Below, one piece after another: positions 1 to 11,963 of a stretch of DNA of 64,000 bases (its first letter is position 1; every line of letters begins with the position of its first letter). The stretch is from Taxawa tesnikishii (nom. ined.) (Eukaryota; Ascomycota; Dothideomycetes; Dothideales). The translations under genes were made by a program, and so were the position numbers. The notes under the pieces are model-generated. The model was not told the origin of the DNA and ran no database searches. It saw only the letters and a program-made list of their open reading frames with translations. Location: the NCBI GenBank assembly GCA_030247885.1, contig JAPDRO010000007.1, positions 1,123,501-1,187,500 of the forward strand. Reading direction: 5' to 3'.

Positions 1-1123
1 GGTTGTGAAGGGTGAGTATGGGGTCTGGTAGACATGTCAGTACAGAATATGGAGAGGTCGTTTGGGGAGAGTACCCCGATCAGAAGGTTTTACGAGTTGT
101 GGTAGATGGGTTGTAAGACAAGATTCGGGTCGGATCAATAAGGTCGATAAGCCTTCCGGATTATGTTGAGATGTGGTTAGTTAGGAGAACAGATGCGAGC
201 ATTGGAATATAAGTATTCCAGTTCGAGTCCTGACCTTGGCCGCATGTGTCGTCCTTTCCGGTTTCCACAATGCACTAGCACGTTCGCAAGCGATAGGACA
301 CAGGGCAAGGACCTACTGAGCATGCTTTTGATAACTCTCGGGGCTTTTGCTGCTGGATGCTTTCCAAGACTGGTGGCGGTGAGGCTGCTGTGGGCATGCA
401 TTGGGTGAAACAAGCCAACAAACAGCTTGTTCGCACGTGCTCAAGCGTTCTTTGAGGATACAAAAGCCTTCTTGCGTCCACGTCAAGGAAAGGCCCTTGT
501 ACAGCGTGTCGGTTGCAGCTGCACATCGTGACTTGCCAAGAAAAAGTGACTCGTCTCAAAAACTACGTCCGTACAGAGGGACCGTGTTGTCAGCAACTTC
601 CATGAAGGGTTACACAGTGGCATATATATTAGGGGTTCTTCTCTTTCTCTCTGCCGACAACCGGGTTGGATTGGGTTGGTTCGCGTCGCTCGAAGGTAAG
701 CTGTGTTGGTTAGCTGCAGCTGGGCGGTCGTCCGTCCGCTGTGAAACGCATCTTTCCGTGTTGAGCAAGCTGTAGAGTGTCCGAGTGGCAGGGTCATGAT
801 CCCGGTAGCTGGGAGGAGAGACATGAAACTTGCGCTGATGAACTGGTATAGTAGAAAAACTATTGAGTGTACCACGCAGATATTCGGGGAAGATGAATTA
901 GTGTTCTCGGAAAACGCACCAGCAACAGCGGTAGTGCCCTCATCGTCTCCATATGGTGTACCTTGGTCTCATACAACATTTTAGGGTTGCTCGATGGACA
1001 ACTCAGCAATTCCCTTTCTGCACAGATAGAGTGACACAAAGATGAAAAGGAAGAGCTTGCTTTTGCCCACTCTGTACCAGAACATATGCCGTGTAACCAC
1101 GTCTCCCAAAACACAAGCGAAGC
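1..1123. other. no supported gene
   Basis: Open frames here are short, overlap on both strands and carry no recognisable motif. A B-box-like stretch near 221-235 has no matching acceptor or anticodon stems, so I do not call a tRNA. The right-hand part is probably the 3' untranslated region and terminator of the leftward NOP4-type gene. Confidence 0.5.
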
Positions 1124-3343
1124 TTATGCTTTGGCACCCTTCTTGCGAGCACGGCGGACCATACGCTTCTTCTGAATGATCCTTTGTCGCTTCGCCAGCT
1201 TCTCATCGGCCGGGTTACTGGGGGCTCGGGCTGAGAGGCTTCATCGTCGCCGCCACCACCCCTCTTGCGCTTTTGACCCGCCGAACCTTTGCCAGACGCT
1301 GTGCGAGCATCGTTGTGGCCTGCATCCCCTGTCACTGCTCTCTCTTTGGCCTTGCCTTCGCGTTCCTTTCTCCGCCCAACGACCTGCGCATTCTCAATGG
1401 CGAACTCGACTATGAGTCTTTTCTTCCTGTCTTGTATCACCTCCTGCGTGAGTTTCTTGCCCTTCCCTGCTTTCTCAATTGCGCTGTAGTCGATAGCGTG
1501 TCCGTTGAGCCATCTCAAACCCATCAAAGCATTACGATGAGTGTAGTACTCGATGAATCCGTAACCCCGACTTCGGCCTGCACCGCTCTTCTCATCGACT
1601 TTGCTGCCCTCGCGCCCCTCGAACACGATTTTCGCCTGCTTCACAAGCCCCTTTGCACGAGAGCGGCGATCCTTTTCGGCTTCTTGCATCTCCTCCCCAC
1701 CTCGAGCTAGCTCTTCCTTGGACAAGCGCTGCCGCTTGCCGGCCTTGACATCTGTTGCGAAACCAACAACGGCTTCTCGAGCTAGCTGCTTAAGATCCTT
1801 TGACGTGACAGACCGTGGAATATTTCTTACTGAAAGCCTAGTCAAGCTCAAGTGCAAAGAGGGGTTGCTCTCGATCAAGTTCTTCCGCTGCTTCATACTA
1901 GCTTCCCGCATCGTCCGCTCAGAAGGAGAGAGTTTCTCATACTGAGGAGAATTGGACGGGATGGTTCCCTCGGACAAGAGATACAAGCGTCTCTTATCCC
2001 TGTCGCGGTGGTTGCGATAAGCCACGCCTTCCTCTCTCAAGCGTGTAGCCTCCGACTTGTTGACAGCTGGAGCGACCTGGAGGACGCGGCTTTCGAGAGT
2101 GTATTTTCCGGAGGGATCGTTGTCCTCATTTTGTAGGATCGAATGGGTTACTTGTCCTTTCGGACCTTTGTCTGCAGGCTTTGGCGCTTGTTGCCTGGGT
2201 GCACCCTTCAAACATTCTTCCGCATCCTCCTTCTTGTAGAAACAAACGAATCCGGTTCCTCTCGGGCGCTCCGTAGCATGGTCGATCACAATTCTGGCGT
2301 AGCGGACTGATCCAAATTGGGTGAAATGGTCCTCCAGATCCTCATCGGTGCAGCTAAATGGAAGATTACGGACGAAAAGCGTCGAAGACTTGTCTTCAGT
2401 CTTGTTCTTCTCCGCAAAGTCGTCGTCTTCGTCTTCATCAAGGCCGTCTTCCATATCTTCCTCGTCCTCACTCCCCAACTCTCCATCTTCGTCCTCGTTC
2501 TCGTCCTCCCAATCCTCTTTTGGGACACCTCACCATCCACCTCGACGGAGACGTCTTCTTCCTCAGCAGCAAGCTCTGCGTCCTCCTCAGCGTCGTCTGT
2601 CTGTGCTTCGCCTTCTCCTTGCATGCCTTGCCAAACATCCTTCTTGACTGCCCAGTCCACCGCCAATGTACGACCATCCACCTCTTTACCGTTCACCCCT
2701 TCCATAGCTTTCTCGGCGTTCTTGTGCCCACGCATAGTCACAAAGCCGAATCCAGTCAACAGACCAGGCTTCTTATTCGGAAGCTTCGCCTCTTTGACCT
2801 TGCCATAGCTCATGAACAACTTCGCCAGCTGATCCGGCTTTTTAATGCTCCAAGGCAGATTGCGAACAATGAGTTTGGGTGGCTGTCTTGCTTCGGCCTT
2901 CTCTTTTGCAATGCGTTCCTTGACTGCTTGCGCAGGGTTTATTGCCGGTGCGGTTTCGGAGTCTCGGTGTCTAGGCTCAGCGACCTCGACCCGGAGCTTG
3001 CGACCGTCGAGAAGATAGCCATCGAATTCTTCTTTCGCACGCTGACAGTCCTCGACGTCGGCGAATGTGACGAAACCGTAACCTTTGCACTGCTTCGTCT
3101 CCCGATCGATGACGGCAGTAGCGTGCTTGATGGGGTATGACTGAGAAAAGAGCTCCGTTAGAGACTCGGTTGTCGCAGATGCTGGTAGAGACCGAACGAA
3201 GAGTGAGCGGCGTTGCTGTTGCGCCTGGCTTTTTCGTCCGTAGCTGGTTCTGCTGCAGGTTCTGCTGCAGGCTGGGTTTCAACCACGGCATCTCCTTCCA
3301 TTGGTTCAGGAGACAGTCTCTGTTTCTTTCTTGGAGGCGTCAT
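1124..3343 (-). CDS. NOP4: nucleolar RNA-binding protein NOP4/RBM28 type
   Basis: Nucleolar RNA-binding protein; yeast Nop4 and human RBM28 act in 60S ribosomal subunit maturation. The product has a lysine/arginine N-terminus (starts MTPPRKKQRL), then RRM1 (RNP2 LFVRSLP, RNP1 GYGFVTF), RRM2 (LIVRNLPW, GFGFVTM), a long Asp/Glu tract, RRM3 (LFVRNLPF, GTGFVCF) and RRM4 (LSVRNIP, GYGFIEYY), and ends in a very basic tail (KKRMVRRARKKGAKA). No intron is needed. The frame breaks three times, at T5 3230-3234, T4 2518-2521 and G5 1220-1224; one extra base at each restores continuous RRM sequence and gives 740 aa, close to the family's usual length. I take these as sequencing errors. It shares a 277-bp divergent promoter with the DEAH helicase. 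Four RRMs with this spacing make the family call strong. Confidence 0.9.
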
Positions 3344-3620
3344 TGTGCAATGTTGTATGATGGTTCGTAGAATTTAAAAAGAGTACTGCAGGTGATCGCT
3401 AGAGTTGAAACTTTTGGAAAGCACGGATTCGTCCCGCGCTAGGCACATGCAATCCTTCACCGCCTTGGCGGCATCTGCCGTACTGCGTGAACCTTTGCCG
3501 CAGTTATCTCTAGCACTCGGAAAGTCATATCTACGCAGCGAACTAGTCTTATGATGATCGAAAGATCGAAAACACTGCTGAAACAGAAGTAATCAGCGGA
3601 TCCATTCGTCGTCTTCGAGA
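3344..3620. promoter_or_regulatory. divergent promoter, NOP4 / DHX35-type genes
   Basis: The 277 bp between the two start codons must carry both promoters and 5' leaders. I see no clear TATA box or palindromic operator. Paired outward transcription of two RNA-processing genes suggests co-expression, which is inference. Confidence 0.5.
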
Positions 3621-5831
3621 ATGGGGGACTTTGACCTCTCCTCAAATTTCATACCCGCCTTGCACAAACCCTCTTCACTTCTCCCTATCGCACGGCATCG
3701 TGACAATCTTCTCTACCTTGTTGAAGCCTTTCCCGTCGTCATAGTCGTCGGCCAAACGGGCAGCGGAAAAACTACTCAGATCCCGCAGTTTCTCGAGAAA
3801 GCAGGATGGTGCGCCGAAGGCAAGACGATTGCGGTAACGCAGGTGGGTGAGTGCCACTCCGTACGCCGTTATCGCTGATGACGCGGCTACTCATAGGTAT
3901 CTGTAGCCCCGGCGTGTCGCTGCTACGACTGTTGCCGCGAGAGTAGCGGAGGAGATGCGATGTAATCTTGGCCAGGAGGTGAGCAGTCCGCTCAAGCACA
4001 TATCGCCGGGTTGATGTTGACTGATTACGGCAGGTCGGATATTCGATAAGATTCGAGGATGTGACTTCTGAAGCCACGCGAATCAAGTTTCTGACAGATG
4101 GACTGTTGTTGCGGGAAGCGCTCGTGGATCCATTGCTTTCACGGTATTCTGTTGTAATGGTCGATGAAGCCCATGAGCGCTCGCTGAGCTCCGATGTACT
4201 CTTGGGTGTACTTAAGAAAGTTCGCAAGCGACGGAAGGACCTCCGAATTATCATTAGCAGCGCGACTCTACAGGCCGAAGACTTTTTACGATTCTTTGCA
4301 GGCGACGGCTTAGACGGTGCAGACAGTGCCACCGAACTCGGTGGCGACGTTGGTCGCATCATCAGCCTGGAGGGGAGAATGTTCCCCGTGGACATACATT
4401 ACTTGATCGCCCCTGCCGAGGATTATGTGGAACGCGCAGTTCAGACTGTGTTCGACATTCACTCCCAAGAAGCAGATGGAGACATCCTGATCTTCTTAAC
4501 CGGACGAGAAGAAATTGACGCCTGCATTTCGATGATCGCCGACCGGATGCCTTCACTACCAAAAAGCTCGCACGCCCTTTTACCGCTTCCACTATACGCC
4601 GGCCTCTCTACGGAGCAACAGATGTACGTCTTCGAGCCTGCTCCTGAAGACACCCGCAAGGTCATAGTAGCCACAAACATCGCCGAAGCCTCCGTCACCA
4701 TCAACGGCATCGTTTACGTGATTGACAGCGGCTTCGTCAAATTGCGCGCCTACAACCCCTCCACTGGCATCGAAACACTCACCGCAACACCCGTCTCCAA
4801 AGCCGCCGCGACACAGCGAGCCGGCCGAGCCGGCCGCACCAGACCGGGAAAATGCTACCGCCTCTACACCGAAGAGGCCTTCGCTTCCCTCAGCGACGCC
4901 TCCATTCCAGAGATACAGAGAAGCAACTTGGCGCCCGTGATCCTGCAGTTGAAATGTCTGGGTATCGACAACATAGCACGATTCGACTACCTAACGCCGC
5001 CGCCCTCGCAGCTCATCGTGCGCGCTTTGGAGATGTTGTACTCGCTCGGCGCGCTCGACGACTATGCACGGCTGACGAAGCCGCTGGGAATCCGCATGGC
5101 GGAGCTAGCAGTCGAGCCAATGATGGCACGCGTGCTACTCAGCGCATCTGACTTCGGTTGTTTGAGCGAAATGCTGAGCATCGCAGCCATGACGACATTG
5201 CAAGGCGCGGTGTGGGTGCAGCATGAGGGTGAGAAGAAGGCTCTAGAAACCTCACGCTGGAAGTTCGCAGTCGACGAAGGCGATCACTTGACCCTGTTAA
5301 ACGTCTACCAGGCGTTTGTCACGAAGGGAAGGAAGGACGCAAGGTGGTGCAGAGATAACCACCTCAATTTCAAGAGCTTGAGTAGAGCCGTCAGCGTGAG
5401 GAACCAGCTGAGAAGATACCTCGAGCGCTTCGGCATCAATGTAGATGAGAGCCTAGGAGGTGGTCGAGATGTCCTCAGAGCTGGTGGCATAGACAAGGCA
5501 GAACAGATCCGTCGCTGTCTCACGACGGGATATTTTGCACATGCGGCGCGTATGCAGCCTGATGGTACTTTCAGAACTGTGGATGGGGGTACCACTCTGC
5601 ATGCCCATCCCAGCTCACTTATGTTTGTAAGTGCAGCACATATCCTGTGAGGTGGGGCTCTGACGATGAGACGTGAGCTGACATGGTGTCGCGTAGAACA
5701 GGAAAGCGGACTGGGTGATTTTCCACGAAGTCATGGAGACGGGTGAGAAAACGTTTATCAGGGACATATCTAAGATCGAGAAGGCCTGGCTGCTGCAGTA
5801 TGCGCCGACGTTCTATCAGGTCAGGACTTAG
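3621..5831 (+). CDS. DHX35: DEAH-box RNA helicase, DHX35 type
   Basis: ATP-dependent RNA helicase of the DEAH/RHA family, closest from memory to metazoan DHX35, a component of catalytic spliceosomes. Exons are 3621-3842, 3907-3978, 4034-5626 and 5697-5831; joined they are 2022 nt and encode 673 aa with no frame problem. Motifs seen in order: I GQTGSGKTTQ, Ia PRRVAATTVA, II DEAH in MVDEAHERS, III SAT, IV ILIFLTGREE, V ATNIAEASVTI, VI QRAGRAGR, followed by the winged-helix/HA2 region (SNLAPVILQLKCLGI) and an OB-fold C-terminus. Exon 2 carries motif Ia and is easily missed, as it is only 24 codons between two short introns. The N-terminal extension before the helicase core is shorter than in human DHX35. 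Alternative: another DHX8/DHX15-like paralogue, but the C-terminus fits DHX35 best. Confidence 0.92.
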
Positions 5832-5987
5832 GCACTGCTAGTTGCCCAGTAAGAGTCTACATGCGCTACATAACGATCAAGTACCTGTCGTAACCGCAGA
5901 ATGTCACCGCTGCGCCTTCAGTCTGTGTCTGAAATTCATAATGGATGTGAATATACTTTGCTGTCGAGCAAAATGTCCGATGTCGAT

Positions 5988-6883
5988 TCAAGCATCGATA
6001 TTCGGTGGCACATGCCAAGAATTCGATTGCTCAGGTAGGGAGACACACCTCATCAACCTGCAGTGAACCTCCGCCAGATCTGTACCACATCCACATCTTT
6101 TGCTCTGTTCGCAGTCTTTACATTCCATCTCTCCCACCCGCGCCTCCAAGCTGACTCCCCACACCCCCTTCACCCCCGCCACCATCTTATGATCACTCGG
6201 ATTCGCGGCCGCCTCGTACAAGAAAGATACCGGCTCCCTATTTAACCGCATCCACTCCCCTTAAACCCCAGATAACTGATCCTTGTCTCGTCTTCCTCAC
6301 CCTGGCCCCAATTATCCTCAAAGAAGAGATCCAAGGTGCGCAGCGTGTTGAAAAGCGCGCGCTTGACGGGCACATCCTGGACCTCGGAGGTCTGCGAAAG
6401 TGAGATTGTCTGGGTGGGGGAGAGCTCGGAGGCGGTGCCGAAGTCGACGTTGTCGCGGTTGGCGAAGAGTTTGAGCGTCATGGGCGCGTGGTCATCCGTA
6501 CCCGTACGGATTAGTATCGAATGCAGTCGGATTTGGGCCGTAAAACTGCAACCCCCACATCAGCATTTCGTCCTCTTACCTCTTGCGCAATCGCCGGGTG
6601 GGAAAGTGCAATAGTAGACGTACGGTATATGCATCAATAGCTGCTCGTCCGCATCGCTGCAAAGCTCCGGCTCGGTGTCGAGGCGCTGGTCCCATGTTTT
6701 CTGGCATATCTTTGCGCCGGCGCGTGGAGAGGACTCGTTCAAAGTGTTGATGGCGCTGAAATCGATCTGTTGGTAGATATGGTTCTGAAGGGCGGGCGTG
6801 ATGTCGTCGCTATGGTCATGGGCGCCGTGAGAGTGGTCATGGTCGTGGCCATGACCGGAGTGCTCGTCGTGGCAATGGGACAT
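5988..6883 (-). CDS. PITH-domain protein (PITHD1-like)
   Basis: The PITH domain is a proteasome-interacting fold also found at the C-terminus of thioredoxin-like 1. Exon 1 (6883-6624) encodes a histidine-rich head (MSHCHDEHSGHGHDHDHSHG) and the start of PITH; exon 2 (6545-5988) encodes FTAQIRLHSILIRTG and the conserved LYEAAANPSDHK end. The frame breaks at C4 6257-6260; one extra base joins YLGFKG to EWMRLNREPVSFLYE, which is the family sequence. The joined model is 272 aa, longer than human PITHD1 (about 211), so the last 40 or so residues are less certain. The His-rich head could bind metal; family members often start this way. Confidence 0.85.
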
Positions 6884-7172
6884 TGTGGGTAGATGGGGGA
6901 TGAGCTGTCTGGGTGATCATGGGTTGTCCTGGTATTTTTGCTGGCCTGCAGCAGAAATGGTAGGGTTTACATGTTGATGGATGATGTTTGGTTGATGATA
7001 TGACGAGATGGGAAACAGCCCGAAGCACTCAAGCGTGAGCTTCAGTCACGCGATTGTTGGCGAACGATTGCTCTAGAAGATAATTTTGTTCTATCCCAGA
7101 AACCTTCACGAAGGGGTATTTAACGCCGTCGCTAATGCAACACAAAAAACAGCACGAGCGTCTGAAGTGGTA

Positions 7173-7932
7173 TCAAGCGAGAATAGGTTCCGCTCCATTG
7201 TCCCGTTCCCTAGCTCTCCTCTGAGCCCTCTCCTTCGGTGTCTCGCTGGGCGCATTGGGCATAGGATCCACCATACCCTCCGGCATATCAGGCATCTTCA
7301 GCTTGGTACCTGATACCTCTGCGGCGATAGCCTCGAGTTCGTCCTCGACCTCGTCTTCGTCCTGGTTCGACATTCGTCCGCCCAGCGCTTCGTCAATCTC
7401 CTGCAACAACATCAGTCTAACGCAAACCCCACAAACCCATATGTATGTAACAGTCGCACCTGTTGGTATGCCCTAGCCTCCTCACTCTCCCCAAAATCAT
7501 CTCAACCCGCTCCAACCCACCCATTTCCCGATGTATCTCTTTCAGCACGCTCGTTCCCTGCTGTAGCCCGAACAGGACATCCTTCTGCACGAGTGCAAAC
7601 TCGACGTCGCTCGTCAACATCTCCAACTGCGCGAGCTGCTGGTCTGTTTTCGCGAGCAGTGACTCCTGATACTTCTTCTTCCTTAACGCCAATAACGCGC
7701 GCTTCTTGTCTCCATTCCTCAAACACTCTTTCGCGATCTCGGTCTCGCGGTTCGTGACGACGGTGATGCGTTTTTGGTATTGGTGCAGTTTATCGCGCTG
7801 GTTCTTCATGTCCAGGATCGCCCTACCCACGCGTCAGTTACATGTCGGTCGTGATGTGATGCGCGTGACAGCGTTGATTGGTGCTGACCGGTCCTGTGCG
7901 GATATCTTATTGCTGCTCGAGGTGTTGCCCAT
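7173..7932 (-). CDS. VPS20: ESCRT-III subunit VPS20/CHMP6
   Basis: Snf7-family ESCRT-III protein that starts filament assembly on endosomes during multivesicular body sorting. It begins MGNTSSSNKIS; Gly2 is a candidate N-myristoylation site, as known for Vps20. Exons are 7932-7889, 7822-7460 and 7400-7173. The helical core (AILDMKNQRDKLHQYQKRI, then KKRALLALRKKKYQESLL) is basic and the C-terminus is acidic (SNQDEDEVEDELEAIAAEV) before a short MIM-like helix. The frame breaks at C4 7489-7492; one extra base gives ILGESEEARAYQQ, the expected helix, and a 211-aa protein. The start was chosen because it is the only ATG giving the myristoylation signal. Confidence 0.92.
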
Positions 7933-8512
7933 GGTGGAATATCTGCGGCATACTCTCGGTACACTATAACAACAACATAATGGACACTCGAAACGTACCT
8001 GAATTGGGTAGCCAGCCATGCGCGCCAAGGTCCCGCTATCGCGGCGATGCCAGGCGGGGGCGGGAGTGCCGAAACATTGGCCCGCGCACGGCATGAGTTG
8101 AGTGTCACAGCACGGCCACCAAGATTCGCAACACTCAACCAAATTGTCGCCAATGTACAGCGTCACCCATCATCCTAAGCAGACTTTCACATCAGAAACC
8201 AACAAACACCGCACTCGACATCCGGGAGAGGGAACATCATGGAACAGCTCGAAGCTTGAGACGTTCATAGTCTTTCGATGAGCAACTAGATGGATCTACC
8301 AGTACACCAGGCGATGCAGCCGGCCAGACGCCTTCCTCAGCGCTGAATTGAAACAGAGCGGCATGTCCTTCACGGACAGCACATCAACCCGTTGAGCAAA
8401 TCAGAAAAATCACAATCATAACGCCGTTACGACCATCCACCGGGGACAGGAGCATCGAGCAAAAGGAGCGATCATGGTGGGACGGTTGGCGTTGCCAGAG
8501 TGAGGGGAGGCT
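7933..8512. other. intergenic, no gene seen
   Basis: This lies between the VPS20 start and the stop of the next leftward gene. Short frames on both strands lack motifs. It should hold the VPS20 promoter and the 3' end of the neighbour. Confidence 0.5.
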
Positions 8513-9450
8513 CTAGGCCTCTGCCTCTTCGCCCTTGTCCTTCTTCTTCGACTTCTTAGATGGAGTGGGGCTGCACCCTCCTTCTTCTGATGGACTATGA
8601 AGCGCGTGTAGCACTCTTCTCTATCCCACTCAAAGCCTGCGAGGACGGGCTTGTCACCCATTTCGTCATCTGCCTGTGACACGAGTTGTGTCAGCCTTGA
8701 GTCTTATATAACCGAGAAGGCGAGGAAGGTAAGCAAAGCAGGAGAGATGGGTGAGGGAGGAGAGAGGGCTTGGATATGGTGTTGAGACGGAAGCAGGTGT
8801 GGTGCACAGCAAGTGTAATCAAGCAAAGACTGTTGATGATGACCGCCGTCGAGCGCTCACGTACCTTCTTCTTGAATTGCTTGTAGATTGCGTCCAGCGC
8901 ATCCTTAACTGTGACACCCTTGAGGTTCCGGGCTGTCACCTCTAGACCCAAAGGGAAGTGCAGGTCGATTCTCTTGACGGGTGGGTTGACGAGATACTTC
9001 TTCAACCATTCCTTTTCAGGCTCTTGGAGTGATGACGGCGATGTGTTAAGTTTCCTGTGGTACTATCAGCATCTATGTTGTTTGCCTATCCCTCGAGCAT
9101 TGGATTGCTAGAGTCGGTACGGATATTGTGGGTCAAGGTATAGTTGCACGCAGGTAAGGGTCAAGCTCATCTCACTTACCAGTTCAGTTTCTGTGTTTCC
9201 GGTGCTATTTGGAGTTCCACGTTCTGCTTCTCTGTAATTCAATGTCAGCCCGCCCGGCAGTGGACGGAAGGGTGGCCAAGGCACGTGGCACGCATCGGCA
9301 CTTACCAAGATCGTTGATATTGAACACGCCAGACACACTACTACTTGTCCGACGATGGCTGATCTTCTTCTCGCTGGTTGGGGATGGTGGGCCGTCAGAG
9401 ATGGCGGAGTCGATCTTGGTCAATGGGTGGTGCTCAGTGTCTGCAGACAT
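8513..9450 (-). CDS. conserved fungal protein, DUF6699-like
   Basis: Function unknown. Four exons, 9450-9306, 9231-9180, 9054-8865 and 8673-8513, encode 182 aa. A polar N-terminus (MSADTEHHPLTKIDSAIS) leads to a globular part with PPVKRIDLHFPLG and GVTVKDALDAIYKQFKKK, then a tail of Lys/Glu (KKSKKKDKGEEAEA). The VTVxDxLxAIY stretch recalls fungal DUF6699 proteins from memory, but I cannot confirm this. The frame breaks at G4 8567-8570; one extra base yields PTPSKKSKKKDKGEEAEA and a TAG stop at 8515-8513. All introns have GTAAG/GTACG donors and CAG acceptors. No signal peptide or membrane segment is present. Confidence 0.7.
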
Positions 9451-11148
9451 GATTGCTGTGTGGAGTTTGAAGAAGCGCCGGTATAGCCTGAAGTGCTACG
9501 GACGAGGTGTACAAAGGTCAACGATGTGAGATTGGAGTGTTAGGGAGAGGGTCAAGTGTTTCGCACAAGGGAGAGGCAGCTTTAAAGAGGAGCTGACTAC
9601 GATCGTCAAGGGGTAACTGTCGGAGGGGTTGTTCGTCGCGTCGGAGCGGGGTATGGACAACCTTGTTATTGATACAGAGGTCACGGGGATGAAAGTCACT
9701 CGACCAAGCACGCCAGGCAGGCTGATGCGGTGATCCTTGTCCCAAGCTCCAACAGCTCCAGCTTACTGGTCCCTCGCCAGTCATGCCATGACCCGAACCC
9801 TACCGGTATCACACCACTTCCCTCATCTGTCCGTCCCTCGATTTCAGTCGCCCTTGCACTGGCTTTCTTGGTCTCCTTATTCTCTTGTCATCTCTGCCGT
9901 GCCTTCTATACCATTCTTCACCACTTTCATCTATGTGTAGCACACGACAGCAGCTGCTGGGTGGTTCGTGCTGAAGCTGGCATATGCGGGGCCCCACGGT
10001 GGGGCACCCCGGAGTGTGGCTTGCCTGTCGTCAAATCAGGAACCTCACTCCGAAATGAGATGAAAGAACCGAGCAGCACGTTTTGAAGTCCCCCAACAGT
10101 AACCGCAGCGCTTGCCATCATGCTCTCTCCACTGTCCGGACGTTGTGGATCTTGGACTATTAGATGCAACGGGCATGCGTGAAATAGCCGGATTTAAGCG
10201 GACAAGTCTCCGGAAGACTGTAAGACTGCCCACCTGCTTGCTCGCGTGCTGTCTGCATAGCAGATGCCTCTCCTTCTGCACTCGCGTTTTTATCAAGAGC
10301 CATCAAGAGCTTCTATGATCAAAGGTCGTTGCCAGTGTGTTACATAGCATCTCGCGCAAGCACTGCACATGCGAAAACAACAAGCTCTGGAGTAAGCTCC
10401 ATAGATGAGTCACGTGCAGATGCATATGCGGCAGCAGTGCTGTGCCGGATGCTGAGATCGCTTCAATTAGGACTGCGGAAACATGAAACATTAATGGAGA
10501 CAACATAGGCTAATGTCATCGTACCAGCATTACTGGCCCTGATGCCAACCTGCATCTCAACACTGTCCCCTTCCAAACTCAGAAGATAAGTTCCAGGAAG
10601 TACTTCTGATCTCCAGCCCGATCATCGCTCCTATGCCATCAGCAACCAAAGCACCACGCTCCAGCTCCAATCGCCCAATCACAACGGTCCCAGATCTACC
10701 AGGAATGACGGCCCATTCACGAGACCACACTCTCCGCACCCGTCTCACTCTCAACGCTCCCCTTCATGCATCTGCGAGCAGCTCCGAGGGGCTTCCAATC
10801 GTTCCCTGACCAGTCGAGCATTTCTTCCTCAAATAGCATCTGTTCCAACTCCCCGCCATCGATCCATTGACCACATGTCGCTGGCTGGCGAAGTTCAATT
10901 AGGTTCTGGCCGCATCGTTCAAACGGACTGATTTGGTGAGGTTCGCATCCTACTACATGGTTTAGATGGTCAGGACTGAAGGGGTTGAGAGTGCGCTGAG
11001 TTTCCGGGGTCTTGGACAACAACGCAAGTGCGGGTGACGATATATAGTTGGATGGACGCGGTGCTGGGTTCGTGAGGTTTGGTGCTTGTATGTTGCTGTT
11101 ACGTTTCCATATCAGTCAAGCATCTGTCAAGAAACAGAAATGTTTTTG
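9451..11148. other. long intergenic stretch, one weak candidate
   Basis: No family is recognisable over 1.7 kb. On the minus strand, 11022-10717 and 10754-10557 give two overlapping open frames (the first includes ELEQMLFEEEMLDWSGNDW) that could be parts of a small gene, but no splice pattern joins them convincingly. The left part should contain the promoter of the 9450 gene. CT-rich pyrimidine tracts occur around 9780-9920. Confidence 0.35.
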
Positions 11149-11478
11149 TTACGCTTTCGTGCGTCGTCGTTTCGGTGTTTGAGGAGCGGACGAGTCGCTG
11201 GCTGGCTTTTGTTTACCGTTCGAAGGCCTGCCGACAGATGAGAACCGTTGATTAGAGTAAGAGTGCACGGAATGTACGTACGTATAGTCGCGAGCTTCTT
11301 CACAACGTTTTATGCGGCACTGAGGACATACGGTGGGATCCATGTGCGCTTCAGCATACGCCATGCAAAGATCCGGTCGTGGGCGTGGCAGGTTGTAAAA
11401 TGTCTGATAGGGACACGGCACCGATTGACTGTGGATATGTCCGCATATGTACCGTACAGTGAGTTGGAGTTGGCACAT
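11149..11478 (-). CDS. small Cys/His-rich hypothetical protein
   Basis: A single-exon frame from ATG at 11478 encodes 109 aa. The N-terminal half has spaced Cys and His residues (YICGH, SVPCPYQ, LCMAYAEAH, VCPQCRIKRC), a pattern compatible with zinc binding. The C-terminal half is Ser/Pro-rich and ends in a basic cluster (PKRRRTKA) that could be a nuclear signal. I do not recognise a named family, though short CGH..CPxC proteins are common orphans in filamentous ascomycetes. Biased composition with ordered Cys/His spacing argues that it is translated. There is no close neighbour of related function. Confidence 0.5.
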   Translation of the reverse strand: MCQLQLTVRYICGHIHSQSVPCPYQTFYNLPRPRPDLCMAYAEAHMDPTVCPQCRIKRCEEARDYTYVHSVHSYSNQRFSSVGRPSNGKQKPASDSSAPQTPKRRRTKA

Positions 11479-11963
11479 GTTAAACAAGCAAACATTTGGT
11501 AACAGAGTGAGACTGATCCCAGGTGGTCGTGGTTCGATAAGCGGCGGTTTACACTGAGGACAGTAAATGGCCAGATATATGTGGAGAGCAAGAAGGTGCT
11601 TTGCGGAGAGATATCCAAGCCCGTTAGGTGTTGAAGCCTAGATGTGGCGGTTAGCAAGGAAGAAAAGGAAAGAAGGGATGGCTGGCTCAGCCATTGCCAG
11701 AAAGTGCAGGTGCGATGAACCTCGCAAATTCTTCACATTCGCGGAGACAACAACTCCGGGAGAGATAGGCTTAGGATGTTGTAAGTACTTATTAGAAAGA
11801 CGCAGCCCAAAGATATTCCCTCTATCAGCCAGCAAAGCCACTATTTACAGTCCGGCTGCCTCCTGGCTTTCCGAGCGTGGAAGGAACCCCGGTTTTTGTG
11901 GTATTTCGACTTCATGCGCAATGCATCATCCCGGACTCTTCCTTGCACTGTCCTCTATGCCAT
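11479..11963. other. intergenic, no gene seen
   Basis: Only short frames with no motif. It should hold the promoter of the 11478 gene and the terminator of the complex I subunit gene. Confidence 0.45.

Noticed and set aside
170-245. tRNA-like B box (TTCGAGTCC) near 221-235
   Set aside because: The T-stem does not pair properly and no acceptor or anticodon stem can be drawn around it.
1124-3343. NOP4-type gene as a pseudogene with three frameshifts
   Set aside because: All three breaks are single bases at homopolymers, the protein is otherwise conserved end to end, and the same defect occurs in many other essential genes of the window.
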